From Corallincola platygyrae (lineage in GTDB: Bacteria; Pseudomonadota; Gammaproteobacteria; Enterobacterales; Neiellaceae): a stretch of DNA of 64,000 nt. The notes beneath the pieces are model-generated. The model did not search any database and had not been told where the DNA came from. It saw only the letters and a list, made by a program, of their open reading frames with translations. Where the stretch lies: positions 1 through 64,000 of the forward strand of contig NZ_BAABLI010000015.1 of assembly GCF_039544265.1 (NCBI RefSeq). The letters are read 5' to 3'. This document shows positions 34,195-43,632 of the stretch, in pieces. The stretch's first letter is position 1, and every line of letters starts with the position of its first letter. The position numbers and the translations under genes were made by a program.

Positions 34195-34900
34195 GCTTAT
34201 ACAGCTCTTTCGCCAACTGCCGAAACAGCGTTGGCGAGACCATCATTCCCACATGGGTGCAAATGACTGCCTGTTGGTGGGTGCTGGCTTGCGGGTCCAG
34301 ACAGGCTCGCCAATGAACGATACCATCGTACAGACTGTAAAACGCAGAAACTGGGACGGGCATGGGAGTTCGGTTTTGCTCGGCCAGCTCTTGTTCTATC
34401 TGTTCAATGGGATAACCCCATCTACGATAATGCCTGTTAACTATGGTGTATTTGGGACCCCCGACAACGGGTGTACCTAGGGTGATAATGCCGGCAACCT
34501 GTGTCGGATTATCGCGCGCCAGTTGTCTTGCCAGATAACCCCCCAGGCTCCATCCAACCAACATGGGGGGGCAGCCATCTCGCTGGTTGATACTGACTAA
34601 TCGAAGTTGCAGCTGTGGAAGCAGCTTTTCCACCCGGCCATGATTTCTCCCCAGTTGCCACCCTTCAACGCGATAGCCTAACCAAGTCAGGTATTTTCTC
34701 AGCAGCCAGGTGGCCTTGTCGGACGCGGTATAACCAGGAATGACAAGCAACGAACCGCGGTGGTGTGGTGCGCGGAATCGAGACCGCAACAGCCAAGGGC
34801 TGCTGAGAATAAGCATAAGTAATTCCACTACGCACATTGCCTCTCGAATAGTTTCCCAGAGGTAAGGAGCGCGAAGCGGTGTATCAGCTGTTGTTTTCAT
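34166..34900 (-). CDS. Alpha/beta hydrolase, lipase-like
   Basis: The 244-residue protein has a hydrophobic N-terminal segment (about 21-37), a GYTASDKATW oxyanion region and the nucleophile elbow GWSLGG with Ser118. A catalytic Asp is likely in SLYDGIVHW and His in CTHVGMMVS. It resembles triacylglycerol lipase/PGAP1-like esterases anchored to the membrane. I choose the ATG at 34900. The frame stays open upstream to 35071, but those 57 codons lie almost wholly in a MITE-like repeat and are probably not native. The ribosome site is weak. It overlaps the ydgJ-like gene tail to tail. Confidence 0.75.
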   Translation of the reverse strand: MKTTADTPLRAPYLWETIREAMCVVELLMLILSSPWLLRSRFRAPHHRGSLLVIPGYTASDKATWLLRKYLTWLGYRVEGWQLGRNHGRVEKLLPQLQLRLVSINQRDGCPPMLVGWSLGGYLARQLARDNPTQVAGIITLGTPVVGGPKYTIVNRHYRRWGYPIEQIEQELAEQNRTPMPVPVSAFYSLYDGIVHWRACLDPQASTHQQAVICTHVGMMVSPTLFRQLAKELYKLTQNVSADS

Positions 34901-34921
34901 ATGCCCGCGTTCAGTGTTTTT

Positions 34922-35182
34922 ATACCAATCCGAATAAGAATCTGATCTACCAGCGGGAATTTTAATCACTTTAGGCAAGGCAGGTGATTGAAGGCATAGT
35001 TGTTCTACGCCGAAATCAGCTAACGCTGCATAAAGTGATTTAAAACCCGCCCTGCGGGGAAGTCTGGGCAAGCCTACTTCTGCGTTGCAGCCATTAAGGG
35101 AGCAACCATTGCTTCATGACTGCTCCTTGAGTTGAACTTGCCCAGGTTTCCTGGTTGACCATATATTTATTCGGATTGGTAT
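34922..35182. mobile_element. MITE-like element, 261 bp
   Basis: The 16-bp perfect terminal inverted repeats ATACCAATCCGAATAA (34922-34937) and its complement (35167-35182) bound a 261-bp segment without a transposase. Flanking bases suggest a TA-type target duplication (T-A on both sides) but this is not decisive. Similar TACCAATC-type ends are familiar to me from short repeats in Alteromonadales and Vibrionales genomes. It sits immediately 5' of the hydrolase gene. Confidence 0.75.
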
Positions 35183-35311
35183 TAGATGTGAGCAAACGCA
35201 CGGCTCACAACAAATTCCAGAGATCTAAGTGAATATCTCTTGTCGAAGCATTTGGCAACCACTAGATTGGTTTTTGAACAAGACGTTCAATATGCGTTCA
35301 AGGAGTGGACC

Positions 35312-35707
35312 ATGTCCGTTGTATCTAAACTTTCGCCATCTTTTCATTTGCCTCCCATCGGAGGTTCGCTAAAACGATTCGCTAATCGGCATTGGGCGCT
35401 ATTGGCATTCCCTGTATTGCTGCTGTCTGCTCTGGTGCTGGTCGGTCAGCTGTTTTCATCCGAATCAACGCTGTTTGCTGTGTCAGAAGTGATCGTTTTC
35501 TCGGCGTCGGGGCTTTGGAGTCTGGTGATATGCCTGCTTTCGCCCAAGTTGCTCTGGTCTGATCGTTTGGTACGCCTCTGGGCCTGGAGCCAACTTCCAC
35601 TTTTTGCCGTTTGGATTGCGACTGAATCAGCACGCCCCTGGTGGGCGCAGTTGGCTATTGCAGCGCCGCTGTTAGTGCTACTCATCCAGACGCAAAGGCG
35701 GCGTTGA
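35312..35707 (+). CDS. Hypothetical inner-membrane protein, 131 residues
   Basis: An ATG with AAGGAG at six-base spacing opens a protein with three to four hydrophobic segments (about 29-45, 52-75, 84-100, 108-125) and a basic end (QTQRRR). I do not recognise the family. A 5' extension to 35240 starts with TTG and lacks a ribosome site. It is followed 50 bases later by another small membrane protein, perhaps in the same operon. Confidence 0.7.
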   Translation: MSVVSKLSPSFHLPPIGGSLKRFANRHWALLAFPVLLLSALVLVGQLFSSESTLFAVSEVIVFSASGLWSLVICLLSPKLLWSDRLVRLWAWSQLPLFAVWIATESARPWWAQLAIAAPLLVLLIQTQRRR

Positions 35708-35757
35708 ACATCGATGTGTTTTTCCTGTTTGTATTATCTGGTTGTTGAGGTTGTTAG

Positions 35758-35937
35758 ATGAAAAATAAGATTTTGGGTATTGTCGGTGTAGCGTGGGGAG
35801 GCGGGATACTGTTTCGCCATTTCACAGTGAATCAGGGATATACCAATCCCGATTATCAAGCTGGGATAAACTTTGCGGCGATTTTTGGTGCGGCTATGTT
35901 GGTGGTGGGGTTGTATACGTTTTTTAAGAAATCGTGA
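35758..35937 (+). CDS. Small two-span membrane protein, 59 residues
   Basis: An ATG with GAGG seven bases upstream opens MKNKILGIVGVAWGGGILF, a membrane helix. A short polar loop (NQGYTNPDYQ) follows, then a second helix (INFAAIFGAAMLVVGLYTFF) and KKS. The family is not recognised. It shares a direction and probably a transcript with the 131-residue membrane protein, and both are closed by the terminator at 35975. Confidence 0.7.
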   Translation: MKNKILGIVGVAWGGGILFRHFTVNQGYTNPDYQAGINFAAIFGAAMLVVGLYTFFKKS

Positions 35938-35974
35938 GTTAACCGTTTGCCAAAATGACTGAGCTCAACCACTA

Positions 35975-35999
35975 AAAAGGCCACATTATGTGGCCTTTT
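35975..35999. terminator. Bidirectional terminator between small membrane ORF and gor
   Basis: AAAAGGCCACA (35975-35985) pairs with TGTGGCCTTTT (35989-35999). It serves the convergent 59-residue ORF and gor. Confidence 0.85.
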
Positions 36000-36020
36000 C
36001 GATACGACTCAAGCGCAGAA

Positions 36021-37388
36021 CTAACGATAAATATGTGGTGACAAGGTCACAAACTCTTCCGCGCTGGTGGGGTGAATTGGAATAGTGGCGTCAAAGTCCG
36101 CCTTGGTCGCGCCCATCCGCATCGCCACTGCAAAACCCTGCAGTATCTCATCCATGCCAAAACCGATGCCGTGAATACCAATAATTCGCTGCTCTTCACC
36201 CACACAGATAAGCTTCATCCGAGTTGGCTGCCTGTGCTCGGTGAGCGCCGTATACATGGCGGTGAACTGAGAGTTATAGACTGTGATGCTTTCTTCGCCA
36301 TGAGCTTCAATTGCCTCTGGCTCGGTCAAACCCAGCGTACCGATAGGCGGGTGGCTGAACACGACTGTCGGGATCTGATCGTAATCCAGGTGCAGTCCTT
36401 CACGACCATCAAATAAACGCTCTGCCAAACGACGACCCGCAGCAACAGCGACTGGCGTCAGTTGAGGTCGGCCGGTATTGTCACCTACCGCATAGATACC
36501 GGAAACTTCGGTATTCTGATACTTGTCTGTAGGGATATAGCCGCGGCTATCCAGGCTGACACCAGTGGCTTCCAGATTGATTTTGTCTGTTGCTGGATCG
36601 CGTCCTACGGCCCAGATCAGGCTATCTACCGGACCTATCATCTCTCCGGATTGGGTTTCCATGGTCAGGCTGCCATCATCGTGTTTATGGATAGCCTTGG
36701 GTACCGCTTCGGTATGCAGGTTTAATCCGTCCTGTTCCATTACTTCCACCAGCGTGTCTGACAGCATGGGATCGAAGTTTCTAAGTGGTTTGTGTTTGCG
36801 AACGGCTAAGTGGGTTTCGCTGCCCAAGGCGTTAAATACACCCGCGATTTCAACAGCGATGTAACCTGCACCCACGACAAGCACGCGTTCAGGTTGTTCG
36901 GTCAGTTCAAAGAAACCGTCGGAATCGATGCCATACTCTGCACCGGGCACATCTGGGATCTGAGGACGGCCGCCGGTGGCGATAACGATGTGATCTGCGG
37001 TGTAGGTTTCGCCATCCACTTCAATGGTGTGGGCATCAACAAACTTGCCGAAGCCGTTGATCACTTCAACCTTGTTGTTGGCTAATACGCGGTCATAGGA
37101 GCCGTGAATACGGGAGATGTAAGCTTCGCGGGTTTCGACCAGTTTGCTCCAATCCAGTCCTTTCAGGTCTGCATCAAAACCATAATCCGGCGCGTATTTG
37201 AATGCATCAGCGATTTGGCCGGCAAACCACATCGCTTTTTTAGGCACACAACCGACGTTAACACAGGTACCACCCAGATACTTGGCTTCAACAATGGCAC
37301 ACTTGGCACCGCGCAATGATGCACGGTTGGCAGTCGCGATGCCGCCACTACCACCACCCAGAGCGATAAAGTCGAAATGCTTACTCAT
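36021..37388 (-). CDS. gor: Glutathione reductase
   Basis: The 455-residue FAD/NADPH flavoprotein has the FAD-binding GGGSGGIATANRA, redox-active Cys42 and Cys47 in GGTCVNVGCVPKK, the NADPH site VVGAGYIAVEIAG with downstream Arg in AVRKHKPLR, and the C-terminal catalytic HPTSAEE. Cysteine positions match E. coli Gor. It keeps glutathione reduced for peroxide and thiol homeostasis. A good ribosome site (AGGAGAG) precedes the ATG. Confidence 0.96.
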   Translation of the reverse strand: MSKHFDFIALGGGSGGIATANRASLRGAKCAIVEAKYLGGTCVNVGCVPKKAMWFAGQIADAFKYAPDYGFDADLKGLDWSKLVETREAYISRIHGSYDRVLANNKVEVINGFGKFVDAHTIEVDGETYTADHIVIATGGRPQIPDVPGAEYGIDSDGFFELTEQPERVLVVGAGYIAVEIAGVFNALGSETHLAVRKHKPLRNFDPMLSDTLVEVMEQDGLNLHTEAVPKAIHKHDDGSLTMETQSGEMIGPVDSLIWAVGRDPATDKINLEATGVSLDSRGYIPTDKYQNTEVSGIYAVGDNTGRPQLTPVAVAAGRRLAERLFDGREGLHLDYDQIPTVVFSHPPIGTLGLTEPEAIEAHGEESITVYNSQFTAMYTALTEHRQPTRMKLICVGEEQRIIGIHGIGFGMDEILQGFAVAMRMGATKADFDATIPIHPTSAEEFVTLSPHIYR

Positions 37389-37698
37389 GTTCTCTCCTGC
37401 TTTGGCTTTCTACTGCGGGTCGAAGGAATGACCGAGGATCTATGACAAATCATTCATAACCTAACATTTATGACTCATCTCCTATGACAAAGGATACTAG
37501 CAAAGCACAGCAAAAAGAGAACGGAATGATTGTAAGGGGTTATGCTATGGAGGGAGGCTCTGTAGGTGTGATTTTTTAATCAGAGAGCCATAAGAGCTCC
37601 GTATGGGGCTAACTTAGCGTATTCAGTTTCCTGTAATACGACTTGCGACACGTTTCGCTAAGGCGGCTATTGTTACGAAAGCCGCGTTAAAACCGTCG
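37389..37698. other. Intergenic gap upstream of gor
   Basis: This 310-base stretch holds no gene. It must contain the gor promoter (minus strand) and the end of the Sel1/TPR gene transcript. A hairpin GCGGCT/AGCCGC at 37663-37685 may end the latter. Repeated TATGACAAA-like words occur at 37440-37490; I see no defined operator. Confidence 0.5.
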
Positions 37699-38433
37699 CT
37701 ATAGGCTGTTGCGTAAACAGGCTACATAGTCCGCTTTGGAGATCGAATTGACGGCGAGAAAATGCTCCATTTGGCACTCATTGACTTCGTTCAACGCGGC
37801 TTGAACCAAGTCGGCGGGAATACGCTCCGGTAAACCTTCTATGAGAGCAATGTGACATTGTGTTGAAGCTCGTCGCAGGGCTTGTTCGAATTCTGATTGG
37901 CTGAGCTTGGCACATTGACGAGGCGCTAAGTTGCCCGCTTCAAGCTCCATTTTGATCATCTTTTGAGACACCGGGATCAATTCAAGCGACCCAAGGCTAC
38001 CATCTGCCGCGAGAGGGATGGAACGAGCGCGCTCAAGCCTTTCGATAAATTGTTTGGCATGACTATACCCCTTCGCTGCTGCCTGCTGGATCGCATCAAA
38101 ACCTTGACGCTGAAGCGTCGAGTCGTTGCGCTCCAGCCCCATGTGAACTTGGACTTGGCCCTTTAGAAACAAGGCTTCTAAATGACCCGTCTGCTCGGCT
38201 TTTTCCAGCCATTTCACAGCATCTTCGTAGCGCTGAGCCTGATAGCTGAGCAAGCCCAGCACCAAATAGGCGTCAGGTTCTTTCTGTTTGGCGTAGGACA
38301 TTGCAAGTTCATGCGCTTTAACCGGGTCTTCAAACACCAGTGCATCTAATTCATCACGAATTGTCTTAGCCTGCACGGCACCTGTGATTAGTATCAGCGC
38401 GACGCACCATCTCATAAGGCTTCGAGGGGACAT
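37699..38433 (-). CDS. Secreted Sel1/TPR-like hypothetical protein
   Basis: The 244-residue protein has a signal peptide (about 1-22, ending VQAK). Two to three degenerate Sel1/TPR repeats (LGLLSYQAQRYEDAVKWLEKA, LFLKGQVQV, AAAKGYSHAKQFI) are followed by a Cys-containing C-terminal domain with four Cys that could form disulfides. The start has AAGGA upstream. It lies 241 bases downstream of a NarL-type regulator gene on the same strand, so co-regulation is possible. Function unknown. Confidence 0.72.
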   Translation of the reverse strand: MSPRSLMRWCVALILITGAVQAKTIRDELDALVFEDPVKAHELAMSYAKQKEPDAYLVLGLLSYQAQRYEDAVKWLEKAEQTGHLEALFLKGQVQVHMGLERNDSTLQRQGFDAIQQAAAKGYSHAKQFIERLERARSIPLAADGSLGSLELIPVSQKMIKMELEAGNLAPRQCAKLSQSEFEQALRRASTQCHIALIEGLPERIPADLVQAALNEVNECQMEHFLAVNSISKADYVACLRNSL

Positions 38434-38674
38434 TCAAAAATCCTTTTTTCGACTTGAGCTTTTATTGTCCATCAGTGATTGCGATGTGACAAGGTAATGT
38501 GGAGCCAGACTTGAGCCAAGTGCATGCTTGCCTGTCGATGCTCTCGTCCTATGACTTCGTATAAGGGAAAATTCCCTACGATAAATAGAAATACACTGCA
38601 TTGTCTGCGCCAGCATGGATCACTAATCAGAAAGTCATCATGCGGCAAAAACTTCACCAAAGCTCTCCAAATGG

Positions 38675-39280
38675 TTACAGCCAACCCTTCAAGTGTGCAG
38701 TTCGGCCCGCTTCTACCCGGTTCTTAGCGCCCAGTTTGTGTATCGCCTCAGACAGATAGTTGCGCACCGTTCCTTCAGATATGAACAGCTGTTCTGCGAT
38801 CTGTTTCGAGCTCAATCCTTGATGGGCTAATCCCAGAGCTTTACGCTCTTTATCTGTCAGAGGACTCTCTGCATCCATACCCTGCAGAACCAGCTCCGGG
38901 TCATAAACACGTTGGCCGCGATAAACGATACGGATGGATTCTGCCAGTTGTTCTGCCGGTGCGTCCTTCAGCAAAAAGCCTTTTACGCCCATCTCCATTG
39001 CTCTGCGAATATAGCCCGCACGGGAGAATGTGGTCAGTATCATCGTTGTGAGGTCTTTGTTGTCAGCCAGGGCCTGTTCACAAAGTGAAAGCCCATCGAG
39101 CTCCGGCATTTCGATATCGCTGAGTAGAATGTCGACAGTGTGTTCCTGCAGCAAATTCAGCGCTTCTTTACCGTTTTTTGCTTCCGCGACAACGTCGATA
39201 TCGGTTTCCATATTCAGCAGGGCACTCAGCGCCCCTCTGATGAGATCTTGATCTTCTGCCAGTAATACTTTTATGCTCAA
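38675..39280 (-). CDS. NarL/DesR-type response regulator
   Basis: The 201-residue protein has a receiver domain with acidic pocket AEDQ and phospho-acceptor Asp55 (LLSDIEMPELDG), and a C-terminal LuxR-type helix-turn-helix (GLSSKQIAEQLFISEGTVRNYL, about 155-176). It overlaps the upstream kinase gene by four bases, so it is the cognate partner. DesKR and similar pairs sense membrane state or envelope signals. The target here is unknown, but the flanking TPR genes are candidates. Confidence 0.92.
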   Translation of the reverse strand: MSIKVLLAEDQDLIRGALSALLNMETDIDVVAEAKNGKEALNLLQEHTVDILLSDIEMPELDGLSLCEQALADNKDLTTMILTTFSRAGYIRRAMEMGVKGFLLKDAPAEQLAESIRIVYRGQRVYDPELVLQGMDAESPLTDKERKALGLAHQGLSSKQIAEQLFISEGTVRNYLSEAIHKLGAKNRVEAGRTAHLKGWL

Positions 39281-40407
39281 CTGAGTGCCTCCACTGGGAT
39301 GGTGATTTGTTGGTAGGTTCCTTGGCCTAAATCGCCTTGTTTGTGGGTGACTGAAAACGACCCATTAAGCGCCTTCACCCGCTCGACGATACCTGTCAGG
39401 CCATTACCGAATTGAATATCCTGGCCGACACCGTTGTCGTTGACCCAGAGTTGAAACTGATTGTCGTTGGTTTCGCTACCCACCTGGCATTGGGTCGCTT
39501 TAGAGTGACGAAGCACGTTGGTGATCAGCTCTCTCAGGATCAAGCCGAGTTCCGCTTCGGTTTTTTCTGACATCTGCGGTAGCGAAATTTGAGACTTGGT
39601 AACAATATTATGTCGCTCTAATTCCAGGCTTAATGCGCTGAACTCCGATGCCAGATCCACATGCCGGTAATGACTGACGGCTTCTCGCACCTGCTTAAGT
39701 GCGTCACGACTGACCTGGCCAATGTTTTTTAACTCCTCGGCCAGCACTTCCAGTTTTTCTGGTGAGTGTTGCGCTTGCTGGCAAACTCGTTCGGCCAGCT
39801 GGGCGCGCATATTCACCACGGACAGGGTATGACCCAGAATATCGTGCAGATCCCGGCCGATTCGCTCACGCTCTGCTTCTGCTGCTAATCGCTGTATCTC
39901 CTGCTGACTCTGTTTCAGTTCGCTTTGGTGTTTTTCTTCCCGAGCGACCCACACCGACTCGATGCCGATTATGATAGAGGTGATCATGCCGGGCAGCAGG
40001 AAGTAGCCAATATGGAGAGGGAACAGCAGATAACACCCGATCATCAACACAATGTTGGTGATCAGCAGTGGCACGGCAATACGCATCGACCAGTTATGAC
40101 CAAAGTGGGCAGAGGCAAAGATAAAGAAGGTATTGGCACCCACATTTACCGTGGCTGTTGCAATGCCAAGCATCACCATGCCGAGGTTGGCAAGTCTGCG
40201 ATGGGTGAGATTGGCGCTGGCAGATACAATGTAATAGCAACCAAGAAACGCGAGCATTGCCAGTGCCAACCAAACCATGGTTATGGAAGGAAATTCGCTC
40301 AGTACGGGTTGCAACCAATAAAAGCCAAGCGTCAGCAACCAGATATGGGTCGAGTTAGGTGTATTGCGGAGCCATCGCTTACTTTCGTTCATTCCCTTTA
40401 ACTTCAT
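39277..40407 (-). CDS. DesK-type sensor histidine kinase
   Basis: The 376-residue protein has about five to six membrane helices (about 15-150) with no periplasmic domain. A coiled coil (about 155-175) is followed by HisKA_3 with phospho-acceptor His in RIGRDLHDILGHTLS, and a degenerate HATPase with NVLRHSKAT and GNGLTGIVERV. This architecture fits DesK-like kinases that sense membrane properties. The start at 40407 is chosen over 40464 by position of the first helix; a later ATG at 40392 is possible. Confidence 0.88.
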   Translation of the reverse strand: MKLKGMNESKRWLRNTPNSTHIWLLTLGFYWLQPVLSEFPSITMVWLALAMLAFLGCYYIVSASANLTHRRLANLGMVMLGIATATVNVGANTFFIFASAHFGHNWSMRIAVPLLITNIVLMIGCYLLFPLHIGYFLLPGMITSIIIGIESVWVAREEKHQSELKQSQQEIQRLAAEAERERIGRDLHDILGHTLSVVNMRAQLAERVCQQAQHSPEKLEVLAEELKNIGQVSRDALKQVREAVSHYRHVDLASEFSALSLELERHNIVTKSQISLPQMSEKTEAELGLILRELITNVLRHSKATQCQVGSETNDNQFQLWVNDNGVGQDIQFGNGLTGIVERVKALNGSFSVTHKQGDLGQGTYQQITIPVEALS

Positions 40408-40474
40408 TCTGTTGTTTCTCAATGCTGAGCGCGTGCCCCTCTCGAAGCACACGCTTGGTGTCATAGTTGCGTGT

Positions 40475-41158
40475 CTATTTCAGGTTGGCAAGCTGTTCTT
40501 CAACCCAGCCGTTGTTGGGGGATAGCACCAGCGCTTCCTGCAGATCACCAGCAGCCGCTTGTTTTTGGTTCAGTGCACTGTAGGCCTGTGCGCGCCAGAT
40601 ATACGCTTCCGTCAGGCCCCAGTCGATGGTGTTTGTATCTTCGACGGCGAGTAATTTGATGGTCTGACTGAAATGCTCGACTGCTTTTGTTTTGCTGCCA
40701 CCATATTGCTCAGGTTTGTGGTAAGCCACCAAACCACTGGCCAGGTGCGCACGAGGATTGTTGGGGGCTAACTTAAGTGCTGTGCGTGCCGCTTTGTCAG
40801 ACTCAGGCCCAAGATTGACTGCCTGAGCATAGTCCAAACCGATCTGAAAGCCCTTCACCATAGAAAGCAGACTCCAGGCTTCGGCATCTTCAGGTGACTC
40901 AGCAACGATCTTCTCTAAGGCAATCTGGGCAGCCTTAGCATTGGCCAGACTTTTTTCATTATCACCTGCAACCAAGCTGGCAATTGCCAATTTGTATTGG
41001 GCAAATGCCGCAAGATAACGGTCACTGCTTTCTACATACGTTTCAATGGTGGCGGTGTCCGCCTGATAACCGGCACTGGCCAATTCGTCGTAAACCGATG
41101 CATTGGCCTGGCTGGTCAGCAACAGGGTGGCGCTTAGGAAAGTGGCAAACTTATTCAT
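40475..41158 (-). CDS. Periplasmic TPR protein upstream of the DesKR-like pair
   Basis: From the ATG at 41158, which has GAGGA four to five bases upstream, the protein has 227 residues. A signal peptide MNKFATFLSATLLLTSQANA precedes a helical body with TPR-like units (NPRAHLASGLVAYHKPEQYG, AYIWRAQAYSALNQKQAAAGDL). It lies 67 bases before the kinase gene and probably heads the operon. The frame continues open upstream to 41326, where another ATG with its own AAGGA and a second signal peptide occurs (see findings). Function unknown. Confidence 0.78.
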   Translation of the reverse strand: MNKFATFLSATLLLTSQANASVYDELASAGYQADTATIETYVESSDRYLAAFAQYKLAIASLVAGDNEKSLANAKAAQIALEKIVAESPEDAEAWSLLSMVKGFQIGLDYAQAVNLGPESDKAARTALKLAPNNPRAHLASGLVAYHKPEQYGGSKTKAVEHFSQTIKLLAVEDTNTIDWGLTEAYIWRAQAYSALNQKQAAAGDLQEALVLSPNNGWVEEQLANLK

Positions 41159-41516
41159 GTGGTCCTCACTTAGTTTGGTTTGATACTGGCTGTTCAGTTG
41201 AAAGAAATTCTCTACTGATAAACTGGGTAACTGCACCGACACGTCACTTGAAAATCCATAAGCGTTGGCGGTAAGCAAAGTGGTTAGCGTTACGGCAGCT
41301 AAGGGCTTTCTCATGTTTAGGGGCATGGTTCGTTTCCTTGTTTGTGTCGGCGTTCTTTGTCATCAGTTGACGGTGATAAGTATTTCCAATTAGCACTGTG
41401 TTCGTTACCCACAGCTGTCACCAATCGCATATGACAAATGTCATCAATTCACTTGAAAACTGCGCTCAGAACCCCGATAACTCGTTTAACCCAAAACAGA
41501 ATCCGGTGTGCCTTTT

Positions 41517-43562
41517 ATGACCAACCCTTTACTCTCTTTTTCCGGTTTACCGCCGTTTAGCCAGATTAAACCTGAACACATTCAACCCGCCGTTGAGCAG
41601 CTGATCGCCGATTGCAAAGCCAAGGTGGAAGAGGTGGCTGCAAAGGGAGGGGCAAGCTGGGAAACCGTGATTGCGCCTCTGGATGAGGTAAATGACAAAT
41701 TATCCAGAGCCTGGTCGCCGGTGGGACATATGAATGGTGTGGTTAACACGCCGGAATTGCGGGAAGCTTATGATGCCTGTTTGCCATTGCTGAGTGAGTT
41801 TGGTAGCTGGGTTGGCCAGCACAAAGGTTTGTTTGATGCTTATCAGCGCGTAGCCAACAGCACTGAGTTCGCCAGCCTGAGCCAGGCGCAGCAAGAGGTG
41901 ATTAATCAAGCGCTGCGGGACTTCGAGTTGGCAGGTGTCGCATTGGAAGACGATAAAAAACGCCGCTTTACCGAGATATCAACACGCCTCAGCGAGTTAG
42001 GCAGCCAGTTTTCCAACAATCTGTTGGATGCCACTCGGGGCTGGAGCAAGTTGATCTCCGATGCTAACGAGCTGGCGGGGCTTCCAGAAACCGCATTGGC
42101 GGCTGCCAAGCAAGCGGCAGAGATGAAAGAACAACAGGGTTATCTGTTGACCTTGGACTTTCCCTGCTACCTGCCTGTGATGAGTTATTGTGATAATCGC
42201 GAACTGCGGGAAGAGATCTACACCGCATTTGTAACGCGAGCGTCAGACCAAGGGCCGAATGCGGGCAAGTGGGACAATTCAGCCATCATGGATGAGATTG
42301 TTTCTCTGCGTCATGAGAAGGCTTGTCTACTTGGGTTTGCTAACTATGGCGAATATTCGTTGGCAACCAAAATGGCGGAACAGCCTGAGCAGGTATTGGG
42401 TTTTCTAAACGACCTGGCGGAGAAATCCAAGCCCCAGGCAGAAGCCGATCTGACCGAATTGAAAGTCTTTGCTAAGGCTGAATTTGGCGTCGATTACGCG
42501 GAGCCCTGGGATCTGACCTACTACGCTGAGAAGCTGAAACAACACAAGTATGCAATTGACGCCGAGGCCGTGCGCCCATGGTTCCCAGAGCAACGTGTTG
42601 TATCCGGCTTGTTTGAAGTTGCCAAACGTCTATTTGGTGTGGATATCAAGCAACGTGACGGTGTTGATACCTGGCACAAAGATGTGCGTTTCTACGATAT
42701 CTTCAATGCCGATGGCTCTTTGCAAGGTAGCTTCTATCTTGATCTCTACGCCCGTGAAGGTAAGCGTGGCGGTGCTTGGATGGATGAGTGCCAGGTGCGC
42801 TGGCGCTTAGGCAGTGGCGAGCTGCAGTCGCCGGTGGCTTACCTGACCTGTAATTTCAGTGGCCCTGTGGGGGCGCAGCCTGCGCTGTTCACCCACGATG
42901 AAGTCATCACTCTGTTCCACGAGTTTGGCCACGGTCTGCACCACATGCTGACCCGTGTTGATGTGCCGGGAGTATCGGGTATCAATGGCGTGCCCTGGGA
43001 TGCGGTTGAACTACCCAGTCAGTTCCTGGAAAACTGGTGTTGGGAGCCGGAAGCGCTTGCGTTTATCTCAGGTCACTTCGAATCGGGTGAGCCATTACCG
43101 CAAGAGATGCTGGATAAGATGTTGGCGGCGAAGAACTTCCAGAGCGCGATGCAGATGGTGCGTCAGTTAGAATTCTCCCTGTTCGATTTCCACCTGCATC
43201 TTGATTTTGACCCTGCACTGGGTGCTCAGGTGCAACACACCTTGGATCAGGTACGTGACAAAGTAACCGTAGTGCCTGTCAGTGGCTTTAATCGCTTCCA
43301 GCATAGCTTCGGTCATATCTTTGGTGGCGGCTATGCGGCAGGCTATTACAGCTACAAATGGGCGGAAGTACTTTCTGCTGACGCCTTTAGCCGCTTCGAA
43401 GAGGAAGGGATCTTCAATCCGGAAACCGGACAGAGCTTCCTCGACAATGTTTTACGCAAAGGCGGCAGTGATACGCCAATGAACCTGTTTAAGGCATTCC
43501 GTGGCCGTGAGCCAGAAGTGGATGCACTGCTGCGTCATAGCGGCATTGGCAAAGCGGCTTGA
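41517..43562 (+). CDS. prlC: Oligopeptidase A (M3 metallopeptidase)
   Basis: The 681-residue cytoplasmic zinc peptidase has HEFGHGLHH (His468, Glu469, His472). It starts MTNPLLSFSGLPPFSQIKPEH, colinear with E. coli PrlC/OpdA. It degrades signal peptides and other short peptides. The start is set by homology at the ATG 41517; the ribosome site is weak, and a GTG lies nine bases upstream. Confidence 0.95.
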   Translation: MTNPLLSFSGLPPFSQIKPEHIQPAVEQLIADCKAKVEEVAAKGGASWETVIAPLDEVNDKLSRAWSPVGHMNGVVNTPELREAYDACLPLLSEFGSWVGQHKGLFDAYQRVANSTEFASLSQAQQEVINQALRDFELAGVALEDDKKRRFTEISTRLSELGSQFSNNLLDATRGWSKLISDANELAGLPETALAAAKQAAEMKEQQGYLLTLDFPCYLPVMSYCDNRELREEIYTAFVTRASDQGPNAGKWDNSAIMDEIVSLRHEKACLLGFANYGEYSLATKMAEQPEQVLGFLNDLAEKSKPQAEADLTELKVFAKAEFGVDYAEPWDLTYYAEKLKQHKYAIDAEAVRPWFPEQRVVSGLFEVAKRLFGVDIKQRDGVDTWHKDVRFYDIFNADGSLQGSFYLDLYAREGKRGGAWMDECQVRWRLGSGELQSPVAYLTCNFSGPVGAQPALFTHDEVITLFHEFGHGLHHMLTRVDVPGVSGINGVPWDAVELPSQFLENWCWEPEALAFISGHFESGEPLPQEMLDKMLAAKNFQSAMQMVRQLEFSLFDFHLHLDFDPALGAQVQHTLDQVRDKVTVVPVSGFNRFQHSFGHIFGGGYAAGYYSYKWAEVLSADAFSRFEEEGIFNPETGQSFLDNVLRKGGSDTPMNLFKAFRGREPEVDALLRHSGIGKAA

Positions 43563-43632
43563 ACTAACATCAGGTCATATAGAATTTAGTATGACGGGGC
43601 GTGAATAGTTCGCCCTGACTCAGGAGCTTTTA

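Noticed and set aside
35849..35868. Possible second MITE end (ATACCAATCC-CGATTAT)
   Set aside because: It lies within the codons of the 59-residue membrane protein (GYTNPDYQ) with no inverted partner; similarity to the MITE end breaks after ten bases.
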